Below are positions 47,950 through 57,189 of a stretch of 64,000 nt of DNA, in pieces (the stretch's first letter is position 1; every line of letters starts with the position of its first letter). A model generated the notes under the pieces. That model saw only the letters and a program-made list of their open reading frames with translations, was not told the DNA's origin and did no database searches. Location of the stretch: NCBI RefSeq assembly GCF_004354985.1, contig NZ_SMSK01000001.1:124001-188000 (forward strand). The letters are read 5' to 3'. The DNA is from Segetibacter sp. 3557_3. Lineage in GTDB: Bacteria; Bacteroidota; Bacteroidia; Chitinophagales; Chitinophagaceae. Both the position numbers and the translations under genes were made by a program.

Positions 47950-48681
47950 TTGCCCTACCTCATCGAAATTGCCACCACTGATTTTACCACCACCTCATCT
48001 GCTGTAAGGGGTGGGGCAGACCGTATTGAATTGTGTAGCGCAATATCAGAAGGTGGGCTTACGCCATCGTATGCTTTGATCAGGCGATGTATTCAGGCTT
48101 TTGAGCTTCCGATATTTCCGATTATTCGTCCACGCAGTGGCGACTTTCTGTACAGCAATGACGAATTTGAGATCATACTTGACGACATCCGGGTTTGTAA
48201 AGAACTGGGGTGTCGCGGATTGGTAACAGGTTTCCTAAACCCTGCAGGCGAAATTGATGTAGACCGGCTTAAACGGGTCCTTGATGCTGCAGAAGAGATG
48301 GAAGTTACCTTTCACCGTGCGTTTGACCGTTGTGCCGATCCGTTTGTTGCACTGGAGCAAATCATTAGTGCCGGCTGCAAACGGATCTTAACCTCAGGTC
48401 AGCAATTGAAGGCGTTGGATGGTAGTGCGCTCATCAGGGAACTAGTCTCTACTGCTGCAGGACGAATTATTATAATGCCCGGCAGCGGTGTCAAGCCGGG
48501 CAACATCAGGCAGTTGGCCGATGCAACAGGAGCAGTGGAGTTGCATGGCGCGTTGCGCAACACAAAGGCAAGTGAGATGGCCTTTCACTTACCCCAATTT
48601 TTAGCCGTGGAAGATTACCTGAACCCGCACATAGATGAAGCAGAAGTACGTGCGATGAAAAAAGCGCTGACCTCGGAATGA
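47950..48681 (+). CDS. cutC: CutC family protein (PF03932 TIM barrel)
   Basis: About 243 residues. The start is uncertain: family similarity begins at LIEIATTDFTTTSSAVRGGA, so a TTG at 47950 is preferred, while a GTG at 47839 would add 37 unrelated residues. Family motifs: GGADRIELCSAISEGGLTPS, FPIIRPRSGDFLYSNDEFEI, VTFHRAFDRCADP, KRILTSGQ and IIIMPGSGVKPGNI. CutC was named for copper tolerance in E. coli, but its biochemical role is unsettled. This copy lies between GH2 and GH125 in a glycan locus, which points to a carbohydrate-related role as an alternative. Confidence 0.88.
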   Translation: MPYLIEIATTDFTTTSSAVRGGADRIELCSAISEGGLTPSYALIRRCIQAFELPIFPIIRPRSGDFLYSNDEFEIILDDIRVCKELGCRGLVTGFLNPAGEIDVDRLKRVLDAAEEMEVTFHRAFDRCADPFVALEQIISAGCKRILTSGQQLKALDGSALIRELVSTAAGRIIIMPGSGVKPGNIRQLADATGAVELHGALRNTKASEMAFHLPQFLAVEDYLNPHIDEAEVRAMKKALTSE

Positions 48682-48767
48682 TGCCGCAAAACTGCTAATT
48701 TTCCGTTGTAATGCAGCAGAATTGTATACCATTGCCTTAATCATTGAACAGATATAATCTAACAATA

Positions 48768-50186
48768 ATGAAAAGACGAACATTCATCCGCAACACGGCA
48801 TTGGCAGGCGCAGGCACAATGCTTAGTGCTACCGGATTTGCAAAGAACCGGGTGGACTTTCCGGTTATAAGGGTAGCCGCTGACAAGCGCAATTTCACGA
48901 GCAAAAGTGTTGAAGCGGCCATAGCGGAATTCAAAGCGGCTAATGCAGCACCGGAACTAAAGTGGCTTTTCGAAAACTGCTTTCCAAATACATTAGATAC
49001 CACCGTAGAGTTCACGAATAACAATAACCAGCCCGATACCTATGTGATTACCGGCGACATCGATGCGATGTGGTTGCGCGACAGCACAGCGCAGGTTTGG
49101 CCTTACCTGCAGTTTATCAAAGGGGATCCTGCGCTTCAGCAGCTTATTGCAGGTGTGATCTACCGGCAGTCGCTGAACATTGTGAAGGACCCTTATGCGA
49201 ACGCCTTTTATAAAGACGTAAACAAAGTCAGCGAATGGAAGTCGGACAGAACCAGGATGCTTCCCGGGGTACATGAGCGCAAGTGGGAGATTGACTCCCT
49301 TTGTTATCCCATTCGTTTGGCTTACCACTATTGGAAAATTACCGGCGATGTTGCACCGTTCAACGATCAGTGGCAGAACAGCATAAAGCTGGTGCTGCAA
49401 ACGTTCAGGGAACAGCAGCGTAAAGAGGGTTTAGGTCCTTATACCTTTCAAAGGGTGACTGAAAAGGCCAGCGATACCATGCCGCCAGGTGGCTATGGAT
49501 ATCCTGTCAAGCCGGTTGGACTTATATGTTCATCATTCCGACCCAGCGACGACGCAACCCTGCTTTCCTTCCTGATCCCTTCCAATTTTTTTGCAGTGGC
49601 CAGCTTGCGACAAGCAGCCGAAATGGTCACGGCTATTGGTAAAGACAAAACCCTTGCATCAGGCTTAACCAGCCTTGCTGCCGAGGTGGAGAGGGCCCTG
49701 CAGCAATACGCTGTGATCAACCACCCGCAATACGGAAAAGTTTATGCCTATGAAGTGGATGGTTTTGGCAGTCACCTGCTCATGGATGATGCGAATGTGC
49801 CGAGCTTACTTTCTATGCCCTACCTCGGCGTTGTAAAAGCAAACGATCCCATATACCAGAACACGCGAAAACTGGTATGGTCAGCAAACAACCCCTTCTT
49901 TTTTAAAGGCAAAGCAGGCGAGGGTATCGGTGGGCCCCATGTTGGCTTCGACATGATCTGGCCACTCGGAATTACCATGCGTGGATTAACCAGCACAAGC
50001 AATACGGAGATCAAAAGCTGTATTGACCTTCTTCGGACAACCCATGCGGGAACAGGATTTATGCATGAGTCGTTTCATAAAGACGATGCATCCAAATTTA
50101 CGCGTAAGTGGTTCGCCTGGGCAAACACGATGTTCGGAGAATTTATGTGGAAGGTGTATAAAGAACGTCCGGGGCTGCTGGCTTAG
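48768..50186 (+). CDS. GH125 family exo-alpha-1,6-mannosidase, Tat signal
   Basis: A 472-residue enzyme starting at ATG 48768. The N-terminus MKRRTFIRNTALAGAGTML carries a twin-arginine motif, so export in folded form is predicted. GH125 (formerly DUF1237) is shown by YVITGDIDAMWLRDSTAQVW, SSFRPSDDATLLSF with acid Asp261, and GTGFMHESFHKDDA with base Glu434. The 173-residue spacing equals that of the characterised clostridial enzyme (D220/E393). The family hydrolyses non-reducing alpha-1,6-mannose of N-glycans and is metal independent. It is the last gene of the second PUL and stops 2 bp short of the convergent permease gene. Confidence 0.94.
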   Translation: MKRRTFIRNTALAGAGTMLSATGFAKNRVDFPVIRVAADKRNFTSKSVEAAIAEFKAANAAPELKWLFENCFPNTLDTTVEFTNNNNQPDTYVITGDIDAMWLRDSTAQVWPYLQFIKGDPALQQLIAGVIYRQSLNIVKDPYANAFYKDVNKVSEWKSDRTRMLPGVHERKWEIDSLCYPIRLAYHYWKITGDVAPFNDQWQNSIKLVLQTFREQQRKEGLGPYTFQRVTEKASDTMPPGGYGYPVKPVGLICSSFRPSDDATLLSFLIPSNFFAVASLRQAAEMVTAIGKDKTLASGLTSLAAEVERALQQYAVINHPQYGKVYAYEVDGFGSHLLMDDANVPSLLSMPYLGVVKANDPIYQNTRKLVWSANNPFFFKGKAGEGIGGPHVGFDMIWPLGITMRGLTSTSNTEIKSCIDLLRTTHAGTGFMHESFHKDDASKFTRKWFAWANTMFGEFMWKVYKERPGLLA

Positions 50187-50188
50187 CG

Positions 50189-51208
50189 CTAATCTTGCTT
50201 ATTGATGTAGAGCTCTTGTACCAGTGTCATTAATAATACGAACAATGGTATCGCCAGGATGATACCCCAACCACCGGTGAGCGTCGTCATTAACAATTGT
50301 GCAATGATGATCATTGCCGGAGGAGTATCCAGCAGCTTTTTTTGCACCATGGGTGTTATAAAATTGCTTTCTGCAACTTGTACTAAAATGTACAATCCTG
50401 CAACAAATGCGGCTTTTGCAGGGCTTTCTACCAGCGCTACCAAAATAGCCGGAACCATGGCAATCATAGGTCCGAAGTTGGGAATGAAATTCAGAATTCC
50501 GGCAATGATTGCCAATATGAGCCATAACGGAATTCCGATGATAGCCAGTCCAATCGCCGTAAGTACAAATACAACTAGCATGGCAAACAGCTGACCCTTT
50601 AACCATTTGGTAAGGTTCTCGCCAAGTTTGTCGAGCACCCGTGATGCTTCAGTTTTACCTTTTTTGGGTACAAGCGCAACAATTCCGTGTTTGTAATTCG
50701 CTGCACCAACGGTAAAGAATATCCCTAAGAACAAAACAACATAAACATCACCCAACACTCCGAAACTGGTTTTAAAAAAGGATTGGGCAAACGTTTGTGC
50801 TTGTTTCTTAGCCTCAGGAGAAGAAACCTTCTGTAGAAGTTGTTGCCCAAGGGAGCTTTGATTTAAATAGTTTTTTGCGTTTTCGATTGTACCCGGCAGT
50901 GCTTTACTTAGCTCTTGAGATTGCTCCTGAACTTTTGCCCCGATAAACCAACTCAACAGCACGAAAAGTATGAGGGTTCCAAGTATGGTTACCGGTAAAC
51001 TTACTTTACTTTTCCACCCTGTTTTCCTTTGCAACAGGCCGTTCATGCCCCTGAACAGTACACCAATTAAGGCTCCTGCAAGTATTAGAAGGAGTACATT
51101 AAATGTTGCTTTAATGAGCAGCAGCACGACTACGATCAGGGCAAACACCCCACCCGTAATCCAGACTTTTGCAGGAAATGAGTAATGCTTTTCTCCAGGA
51201 CCATCCAT
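50189..51208 (-). CDS. AI-2E family transporter (PerM-like permease)
   Basis: A 339-residue multi-pass membrane protein. Strong hydrophobic segments at about 12-45 and 60-85, a soluble helical stretch (about 85-145, VQEQSQELSKALPGTIENAK), and the conserved C-terminal block GILNFIPNFGPMIAMVPAIL followed by further membrane helices match PF01594. The transported substrate is unknown. It is a separate minus-strand unit between the second PUL and GH15. It differs from the family member at 650-1774 in sequence and length. Confidence 0.9.
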   Translation of the reverse strand: MDGPGEKHYSFPAKVWITGGVFALIVVVLLLIKATFNVLLLILAGALIGVLFRGMNGLLQRKTGWKSKVSLPVTILGTLILFVLLSWFIGAKVQEQSQELSKALPGTIENAKNYLNQSSLGQQLLQKVSSPEAKKQAQTFAQSFFKTSFGVLGDVYVVLFLGIFFTVGAANYKHGIVALVPKKGKTEASRVLDKLGENLTKWLKGQLFAMLVVFVLTAIGLAIIGIPLWLILAIIAGILNFIPNFGPMIAMVPAILVALVESPAKAAFVAGLYILVQVAESNFITPMVQKKLLDTPPAMIIIAQLLMTTLTGGWGIILAIPLFVLLMTLVQELYINKQD

Positions 51209-51487
51209 AGGGGTTCGTTTTAGAATTCAGTTTAGAATGGGCTTTGCATCAGCGCTGCTGTCACTCGTATCAGGCGTGTTTGTTCAATCCCGTTAATAAA
51301 ATCTGCAATAGCTGTTCCACGCTGAACCGATACCGGATACTACATCAACGATATCAGCCGTCCAAAACAACAGGATTGTAATCTAAAGGATCATGGCACC
51401 TTGCTTTCACGGGCTGCTTAGTGAACAGGATTGTTTTGCTGTTTGTAGTGGAATGCTAATTGTACCAAGCCTACAAACCAGCAACTT

Positions 51488-53317
51488 ATGAACTATCAGC
51501 CAATCGAAAATTATGGTATTATCGGCGACCTTAATACGGTTGCACTAATCGGCTTAGACGGCTCGATAGATTATATGTGCTTTCCCAACTTCGACTCGCC
51601 AAGTATATTCGCTGCTTTACTCGACCGCGATAAGGGCGGTCAATTTAAGGTGAACCCTCTCTTCGATGAGCAGAAAACCAAGCAGTTGTATCTACCGGAC
51701 ACCAATGTCTTACTTACCCGCTTTCTTTCTGAAGATGGGGTAGGGGAGATAACCGACTTCATGCCGGTTGAAGAGCTCTTTAACGGCAAGGAGCTTATCC
51801 GCAGGGTAACTACCATCAGGGGAGAGGTGAATTACGAGATGAAGTGTATGCCACGTTTCAATTATGCCAAAAGCGAACACACCGTTGAACTGGTTACAGA
51901 CAAACAGGCCATATTCAAAAGTAAGGGTGAAGACGAAACCGTGCTGCGGCTGACCAGTTCCGTTCCACTTGAGTTGTCGGGGAATGATGTATTTGCAAGG
52001 TTTACTTTACGCCCTACCCAAACTGCAGACTTCCTTCTGGAGCACATTGAGAAAGGGCATTCTGACCAGGTAGATTTTAAATCATTTATCACGCAAACCT
52101 TATTTGAAACGGTTAACTACTGGCAAAACTGGATCGGGCAATCCACTTATACTGGCCGATGGCTCGAAATGGTAAACCGGTCTGCGCTGGTGTTGAAATT
52201 GTTGACTTCTTATAAACATGGATCCATCATCGCTGCTGCCACATTCAGTCTCCCTGAAAGTATTGGAGGCACACGCAATTTTGACTACCGGTTTACATGG
52301 ATCAGGGATGCTTCGTTTTCGGTATATGCCCTTATCCGCTTAGGCTATACCCGTGAGGCAGGTGCGTTTATGCATTGGGTCGAAAAACTTTGCCAGGACA
52401 TCGAGGGAAGAGAACGTTTAGGGATCATGTATGCAGTTGACGGCCACCGTGAATTAGAAGAATTTACACTTGATCATCTGGAGGGGTACCGTCAGTCTGC
52501 CCCGGTTCGGGTCGGCAACGATGCCTATGGACAGCTACAGCTGGATATCTATGGGGAACTGCTTGACTCGGTTTACCTGTTCAACAAATATGGCGAACCC
52601 ATTTCCTATGATTTTTGGAAGGACCTGGAGAAACACATCGATTGGCTGGCTGAAAACTGGAGCCAGCCAGATGAAGGTATATGGGAAGTGAGGGGCGGAA
52701 GACAGCGTTTTCTTTACTCCCGGCTTTTGTGTTGGGTAGCCTTCGATCGCGCTATCAGGATTGCCGAAGCAAGATCGTTTCCCTTAAATGAAAAATGGCG
52801 GAAAGAACGTGATACTATTTACAACAGCATTTATACCGAATTCTGGGACGCTAAAAAGGAGGCCTTTGTGCAATATCCGGGTGCTGACACGGTTGATGCT
52901 TCAGCATTACTCATGCCTCTCATCCGGTTTATCAGCCCAAGGGATCCACGGTGGTTATCTACAATGAAATGCATCGAGGAAGAACTGGTTTCTGATTCGC
53001 TGGTGTATCGATACCGGCAGGACAAGGCGGCTAATGATGGCTTTCTAAGTCATGAGGGAACCTTTTCCATGTGCACCTTCTGGTATGTTGAATGCCTGTC
53101 GCGGTCCGGTCAGCTGGAAAAAGCCAGGTTCGTTTTCGAAAAGATGTTGGGTTATGCAAACCACCTCGGCTTATATGCTGAACAGCTGGGTTTTCAAGGC
53201 GAGCACCTTGGTAATTTTCCGCAGGCGTTTACCCACCTTGGTTTGATCAGTGCGGCATACAACCTGAATAGACAACTCGACAACAAGCGAAACAAAAATG
53301 TAAACGGCAATGCCTAA
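51488..53317 (+). CDS. GH15 family glucoamylase/trehalase-like protein
   Basis: A 609-residue protein without a signal peptide, so probably cytoplasmic. The N-terminus (YQPIENYGIIGDLNTVALIG, then DGSIDYMCFPNFDSPSIFAA) is the standard start of bacterial GH15 glucoamylase/trehalase-like proteins. The (alpha/alpha)6 barrel has RNFDYRFTWIRDASFSVYAL, general acid E396 in QPDEGIWEVRG, and base E523 in SHEGTFSMCTFWYVE. Family members act on trehalose, maltodextrins or sometimes oligoglucans; which one cannot be read here. The gene stands alone and may serve storage or stress carbohydrate turnover. Confidence 0.9.
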   Translation: MNYQPIENYGIIGDLNTVALIGLDGSIDYMCFPNFDSPSIFAALLDRDKGGQFKVNPLFDEQKTKQLYLPDTNVLLTRFLSEDGVGEITDFMPVEELFNGKELIRRVTTIRGEVNYEMKCMPRFNYAKSEHTVELVTDKQAIFKSKGEDETVLRLTSSVPLELSGNDVFARFTLRPTQTADFLLEHIEKGHSDQVDFKSFITQTLFETVNYWQNWIGQSTYTGRWLEMVNRSALVLKLLTSYKHGSIIAAATFSLPESIGGTRNFDYRFTWIRDASFSVYALIRLGYTREAGAFMHWVEKLCQDIEGRERLGIMYAVDGHRELEEFTLDHLEGYRQSAPVRVGNDAYGQLQLDIYGELLDSVYLFNKYGEPISYDFWKDLEKHIDWLAENWSQPDEGIWEVRGGRQRFLYSRLLCWVAFDRAIRIAEARSFPLNEKWRKERDTIYNSIYTEFWDAKKEAFVQYPGADTVDASALLMPLIRFISPRDPRWLSTMKCIEEELVSDSLVYRYRQDKAANDGFLSHEGTFSMCTFWYVECLSRSGQLEKARFVFEKMLGYANHLGLYAEQLGFQGEHLGNFPQAFTHLGLISAAYNLNRQLDNKRNKNVNGNA

Positions 53318-53539
53318 ACCCGATTTGGCGAACAACTAACATGCACCACAGCTCCAAGCCGGTCGGAATAATGGCCTTCATTGTGGCTACGTTTAATCGA
53401 CTTAGCGCATGAGCATTCCAAGACCAGCAGGGCAAAGATCAAAAAGTTGTATTCCGTTTTATGTTTAACACCATCAACGATCATTTGCCAGTCAGCCTGG
53501 TACCGGGAGACTAAAATCGTTGATCTAAACGTTTGCCTC

Positions 53540-54322
53540 ATGAGAAATCAATTGATGAATGAACGCCGGCGATTGCTTACATCGATCGACAAGTGGTTGG
53601 AGGCGCCAATGATATTTCTTGGCTTTGCCTGGCTTATCCTGCTGGTCATCGAATTGGTTTGGGGACTAAGTAAACCACTGGAGTACCTAAGCTTACTCAT
53701 CTGGGTAGTTTTTATCATTGACTTTCTCGTGAAGCTGATCTTATCGCCTGATAAGTCGGCCTACTTCAAAAAAAACTGGTTGACCGCCATTTCGCTTTTA
53801 ATACCTGCGTTGCGGGTTGTTCGTATTTTCCGGTTTGTACGGTTGCTCAGGGGATTGCGTGGGATCAGGCTCGTAAGAATCGTATCATCTCTCAACAGGA
53901 GTATGAACAGCCTGGGTAGAACTATGCAACGCCGGGCCTTTGGGTATGTGCTGACTATAACCCTGTTTGTGACCTTCGCGGGTGCCGCCGGCATGTATGC
54001 GCTTGAACGCACAACCCCTGGATTTGACTCTTATGGAATGGCGTTGTGGTGGACAGCTATGCGGGTGATCACTGCAGGTAATGAGTTTAATCCCGCAACA
54101 CCGGAAGGCAGGGGCCTTGCTTTGCTGATTGCTATTTTTGGCTATACCATATTTGGTTATGTTACGGCTACATTCGCTACTTTCTTTATCGGGCGCGACG
54201 CCGAAGAAAAAAGTGCCCCCGTTGCCGGAAGTAAAGATGTAAGTGAACTGAAAGCTGAGATAATCAAATTAACGACTTCAATCGAGGAGCTGAAAAGAGA
54301 AGTTCGGAACAATCCCCATTGA
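53540..54322 (+). CDS. Voltage-gated ion channel-like protein with unusual selectivity filter
   Basis: A 260-residue protein starting at ATG 53540; the in-frame upstream extension lacks channel features. It has the six-segment ion transport layout (PF00520). S4 is rich in regularly spaced Arg (LRVVRIFRFVRLLRGLRGIR). S5 is at about FGYVLTITLFVTFAGAAGMY, followed by a pore helix (YGMALWWTAMRVI) and filter TAGNEF (T178-E182). S6 follows (LALLIAIFGYTIFGYVTATF) and then a coiled-coil tail (VSELKAEIIKLTTSIEELKR) that could assemble a tetramer. The filter is neither TVGYG of K+ channels nor a canonical bacterial Na+ channel motif, so ion selectivity is open. Confidence 0.85.
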   Translation: MRNQLMNERRRLLTSIDKWLEAPMIFLGFAWLILLVIELVWGLSKPLEYLSLLIWVVFIIDFLVKLILSPDKSAYFKKNWLTAISLLIPALRVVRIFRFVRLLRGLRGIRLVRIVSSLNRSMNSLGRTMQRRAFGYVLTITLFVTFAGAAGMYALERTTPGFDSYGMALWWTAMRVITAGNEFNPATPEGRGLALLIAIFGYTIFGYVTATFATFFIGRDAEEKSAPVAGSKDVSELKAEIIKLTTSIEELKREVRNNPH

Positions 54323-54405
54323 TACGACGGCAAACGTTTGCACCTCCACAACAGGTATCACGCTAGTAGTTGCTACACTTAATGCAAGGCTTTTTACAGT
54401 GATTG

Positions 54406-55845
54406 TTATTGTTTCGAATGGGTCCAGGAAGGCCCAACCTGGGCTACCCCTACAATGGTGAATTTTATGCCGGAGATTGCATTGATAATCGAGTCACTTA
54501 CCTGGTTTGCTCCGGCCTTGATGTCTTTTGGCAAAGCTGCTTTACCCATTAATTTGGCCGCCTGTTGATCCTTGTTGTCGGTAACAAGCAGGATCCCGTT
54601 TCTTCGGACTTGCAAGGCTGTTTTTGTGAAGCCACTTTTTCCCGCTTCGAGCTTTTTGCCGATAACAACATTGTTTGCAATAGTGGCATTCTCCGGGGAT
54701 AGAACTTCTTCATAAACACTGCCCCCGCCAACGGTGTCCGAGAAAAACAAGTTGTTTGCGATTTTCACGGTATCAGGTGCCAGTACTGCGCCTTCCCGCT
54801 TTGGTGTTGCGCCCACCCTGATATGGGGAGTGCCTGAATTCACAAAGAGGTTTGAGGCGATATACGCCCTTCTTACCTGGAAGTATCCGTTTATGGCTGT
54901 GTTCACCACTCCTGTTACCAACGACAAGGGAGCACGAAAGGTCTCCCGTTTTGGTGACGGTAAGTTGTAAAAATAATTGTTGATGGCTGCATGTCCCTCT
55001 CCGATAAAGCGCACACCGTATGCCAGGGGTTTGCCCGCTCCGTCGAAAACATTGCCGTCCACCAGGCAGTTGTTCCCGTGCCGCAGGGTTAGTCCGCCAT
55101 CGCTTTTATAAAAAGTATTGTGCAGGTAAGAGTTGTAACACGATTTGTTGGAGATAATTTCAATTTCACCGTCACAATCTTCAAACCGGTTTAACGCAAC
55201 CACGCAATGTGCATTTTCAAATGATGTTTTGCTATCACCGATACGAATACTTTCAAGACCATTATCCTGGTTGGGTCCGTTCTGACGGCCAAGAAAATAG
55301 TTGTGACTAATGGTATGGTGCGCCGCTGTACCGGGGGTTAACCATACGGTCAGGGTTGCGCCAAGGTTTCTTTTGTCTTTAAACAGGCAATTACTTACCG
55401 TATTGTATTCGCCATAAATGCTGACCCATTTATTATCGATCGTATCAACACTGTTGTAGGCAACTATTGCACAATCGGAAAACTTGCCAAAGGCTGTTCT
55501 CAGTTCTATCACCGAAGTTTTACCTAAATCGCTTCCGCCATTCCGCCAGGTGAAACCGGTAACGGTAACGTGTTTTCCCGAAACAGATAAGGAGGAATTT
55601 TTTTCAAAAAATACATTGCCCGGGGTTTCCGCAGCGAAAACCACCGGCAGGTTTGGGGTGCCGTTAGTGTTTTCGAATTTAATCTTTTCATTGTTGTAGG
55701 TCCCGTTCTTGAGGAGCACGCGGTCACCCGCCTTTGCTTTTTTCAGCATAGCTGTTGCCTCCTGGACCGAACTCACCAGGTAATCCTCAGCAAAACAATA
55801 TTGCCCCGCAACAAGCAGCATTATGCAACAAATCACTTTCTTCAT
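54406..55845 (-). CDS. PL6 family polysaccharide lyase (alginate lyase/chondroitinase B-like)
   Basis: A 479-residue exported lyase with a signal peptide of about 19 residues (MKKVICCIMLLVAGQYCFA). The right-handed parallel beta-helix of PL6 is shown by VLLKNGTYNNEKIKFENTNG early on, GTAAHHTISHNYFLGRQNGP, then EIEIISNKSC with Lys234 and GGLTLRHGNNC with Arg255. Lys/Arg 21 residues apart equals the catalytic K220/R241 of the alginate lyase AlyGC. PL6 enzymes act on alginate, or on dermatan sulfate. With PL17, an SDR and a hexuronate transporter nearby, alginate is the likely substrate. It is the most downstream gene of the minus-strand locus, after a repeat-rich gap. Confidence 0.93.
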   Translation of the reverse strand: MKKVICCIMLLVAGQYCFAEDYLVSSVQEATAMLKKAKAGDRVLLKNGTYNNEKIKFENTNGTPNLPVVFAAETPGNVFFEKNSSLSVSGKHVTVTGFTWRNGGSDLGKTSVIELRTAFGKFSDCAIVAYNSVDTIDNKWVSIYGEYNTVSNCLFKDKRNLGATLTVWLTPGTAAHHTISHNYFLGRQNGPNQDNGLESIRIGDSKTSFENAHCVVALNRFEDCDGEIEIISNKSCYNSYLHNTFYKSDGGLTLRHGNNCLVDGNVFDGAGKPLAYGVRFIGEGHAAINNYFYNLPSPKRETFRAPLSLVTGVVNTAINGYFQVRRAYIASNLFVNSGTPHIRVGATPKREGAVLAPDTVKIANNLFFSDTVGGGSVYEEVLSPENATIANNVVIGKKLEAGKSGFTKTALQVRRNGILLVTDNKDQQAAKLMGKAALPKDIKAGANQVSDSIINAISGIKFTIVGVAQVGPSWTHSKQ

Positions 55846-56425
55846 AAATCAAATATTAAAGGGACAATTCAGTTACAGTTACCAAAAAAGACGAACTTGA
55901 TAGACATCCGCTAACAGTTCATAATCCGTTCTGGCCAGCCGACATCGATCATGGGAGTCATCGATGCAATGTCGTTAGTTAACCTGATCTCTTTCGTGGT
56001 GCTCATTAAAACTATGCTGTACAACAGTGCGACGCCAGTCCGAACCAGGTTCATCCGGGCGGGCAAGGATGCGAAACCGACATCCTACGGTTTGGCCCAT
56101 AAGGTTGCTATCTCACTACATGAGTCGCTAATCCGCAATCAAAGTCTCTGCGTGAACCTCTGCTTCTCCCTTCTCCGCGGTAAAAACCCAAATCCGTCCA
56201 TCCGCAATCCGCCCATCCGCAATCCGCTAATCCGCAATCCAATTCTCTGCTTCTCCCTTCTCCGCGGTGAAGAAAAATAAAAAGTAAAAAGCAAAAAGTA
56301 AAAAGTAACATCCCCGACCACTAGAAAACTGCTACGCCTCATTACCTGTCAACCTTTCAACTTATTAACCAATCAACTGATTCCGCCCAAGCCGTCCATC
56401 CGTAATCCGCAATCCGATAATCCTT
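55846..56425. repeat. Intergenic island of short-word repeats between SDR and PL6
   Basis: The 580-bp gap holds several word families. CTCTGCTTCTCCCTTCTCCG occurs at about 56157 and again at about 56245. AATCCGC/CCATCCGCAATCCGC heptamers lie at 56193-56241 and 56397-56422. TAAAAAG words lie at 56278-56310 and CAAC octamers at about 56347-56382. A degenerate copy of the dispersed-element core (GTACAACAGTGCGACGC) is at 56019-56035. The same words occur at 19.2-19.6 and 60.7-61.7 kb. No gene is credible. Confidence 0.8.
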
Positions 56426-57178
56426 TTACGAAAAATACGTTCCACCGTTAATGTCGATGTTCGCGCCTGTTATAAACGATGCCTCGTCACTCGCCAGGTA
56501 AACAACAAGGTCCGCTACTTCATTCGCTTCGCCCTGCCGGCGTAATGGTGTTGAATTGGCCACATTTGTCCGCACCTCAGGTTTGGTAAACGTGTCGTGA
56601 AAGGTCGTGGCAATCATACCCGGGCACACCGCATTTACCCGAATACCTTTGGGACCAAGTTCCTTTGCGAGACCACGTGTGAAGGTGGTTACAGCGCCTT
56701 TGCCGGTTGCATATGCCGATGCACCGGGCCCGCCACCATCCCTGCCAGCCTGCGACGAAAAGTTTACAATCGTAGCACCTTTCGACATTAGCGGAACAAC
56801 ATGTTTTGCCAGTAAAAACACCGTCTTTAAGTTCAGGTTGATTACACCATCCCAAAAAGCTTCATCCATTTCTTCGAGTGTTTTGCGTGCAACTAGTCCT
56901 CCAACAACATTCACCAAGATGTGCACCTCGTTTCCAAAAGCCTTTTTTGATGCTTCAATCAATAAGGCTACATCTTCACTTTTGGTCATGTCGCCTTTTA
57001 CGGCGATCGCCTCGCCACCATTCGATGTTATTTCATCAACCGTATGTGTCGCGCTTTCCGCTGAACCAAAATAATTCAAGACAACCTTAGCACCTGCTGC
57101 TGCTAACTTTAAGGAAACGGCTTTGCCGATATCACGCCCGCCGCCTGTTACAATTGCAACCTTGTTTGTTAATTTCAT
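56426..57178 (-). CDS. SDR family oxidoreductase (probable DEH reductase)
   Basis: A 250-residue classical short-chain dehydrogenase/reductase. The nucleotide-binding motif TGGGRDIG spans residues 11-18. NVVGG at 90-94 follows. The catalytic Ser (141/142, VNFSSQAG), Tyr156 and Lys160 (SAYATGK) are present, and the C-terminus reads TGANIDINGGTYF. Such enzymes act on many substrates. Here it ends 580 bp before PL6 and starts 11 bp after the transporter gene in the same operon. By analogy with known alginate pathways the likely reaction is reduction of 4-deoxy-L-erythro-5-hexoseulose uronate to 2-keto-3-deoxygluconate. The substrate is inference; the family is certain. Confidence 0.9.
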   Translation of the reverse strand: MKLTNKVAIVTGGGRDIGKAVSLKLAAAGAKVVLNYFGSAESATHTVDEITSNGGEAIAVKGDMTKSEDVALLIEASKKAFGNEVHILVNVVGGLVARKTLEEMDEAFWDGVINLNLKTVFLLAKHVVPLMSKGATIVNFSSQAGRDGGGPGASAYATGKGAVTTFTRGLAKELGPKGIRVNAVCPGMIATTFHDTFTKPEVRTNVANSTPLRRQGEANEVADLVVYLASDEASFITGANIDINGGTYFS

Positions 57179-57189
57179 TTATTGATAGT

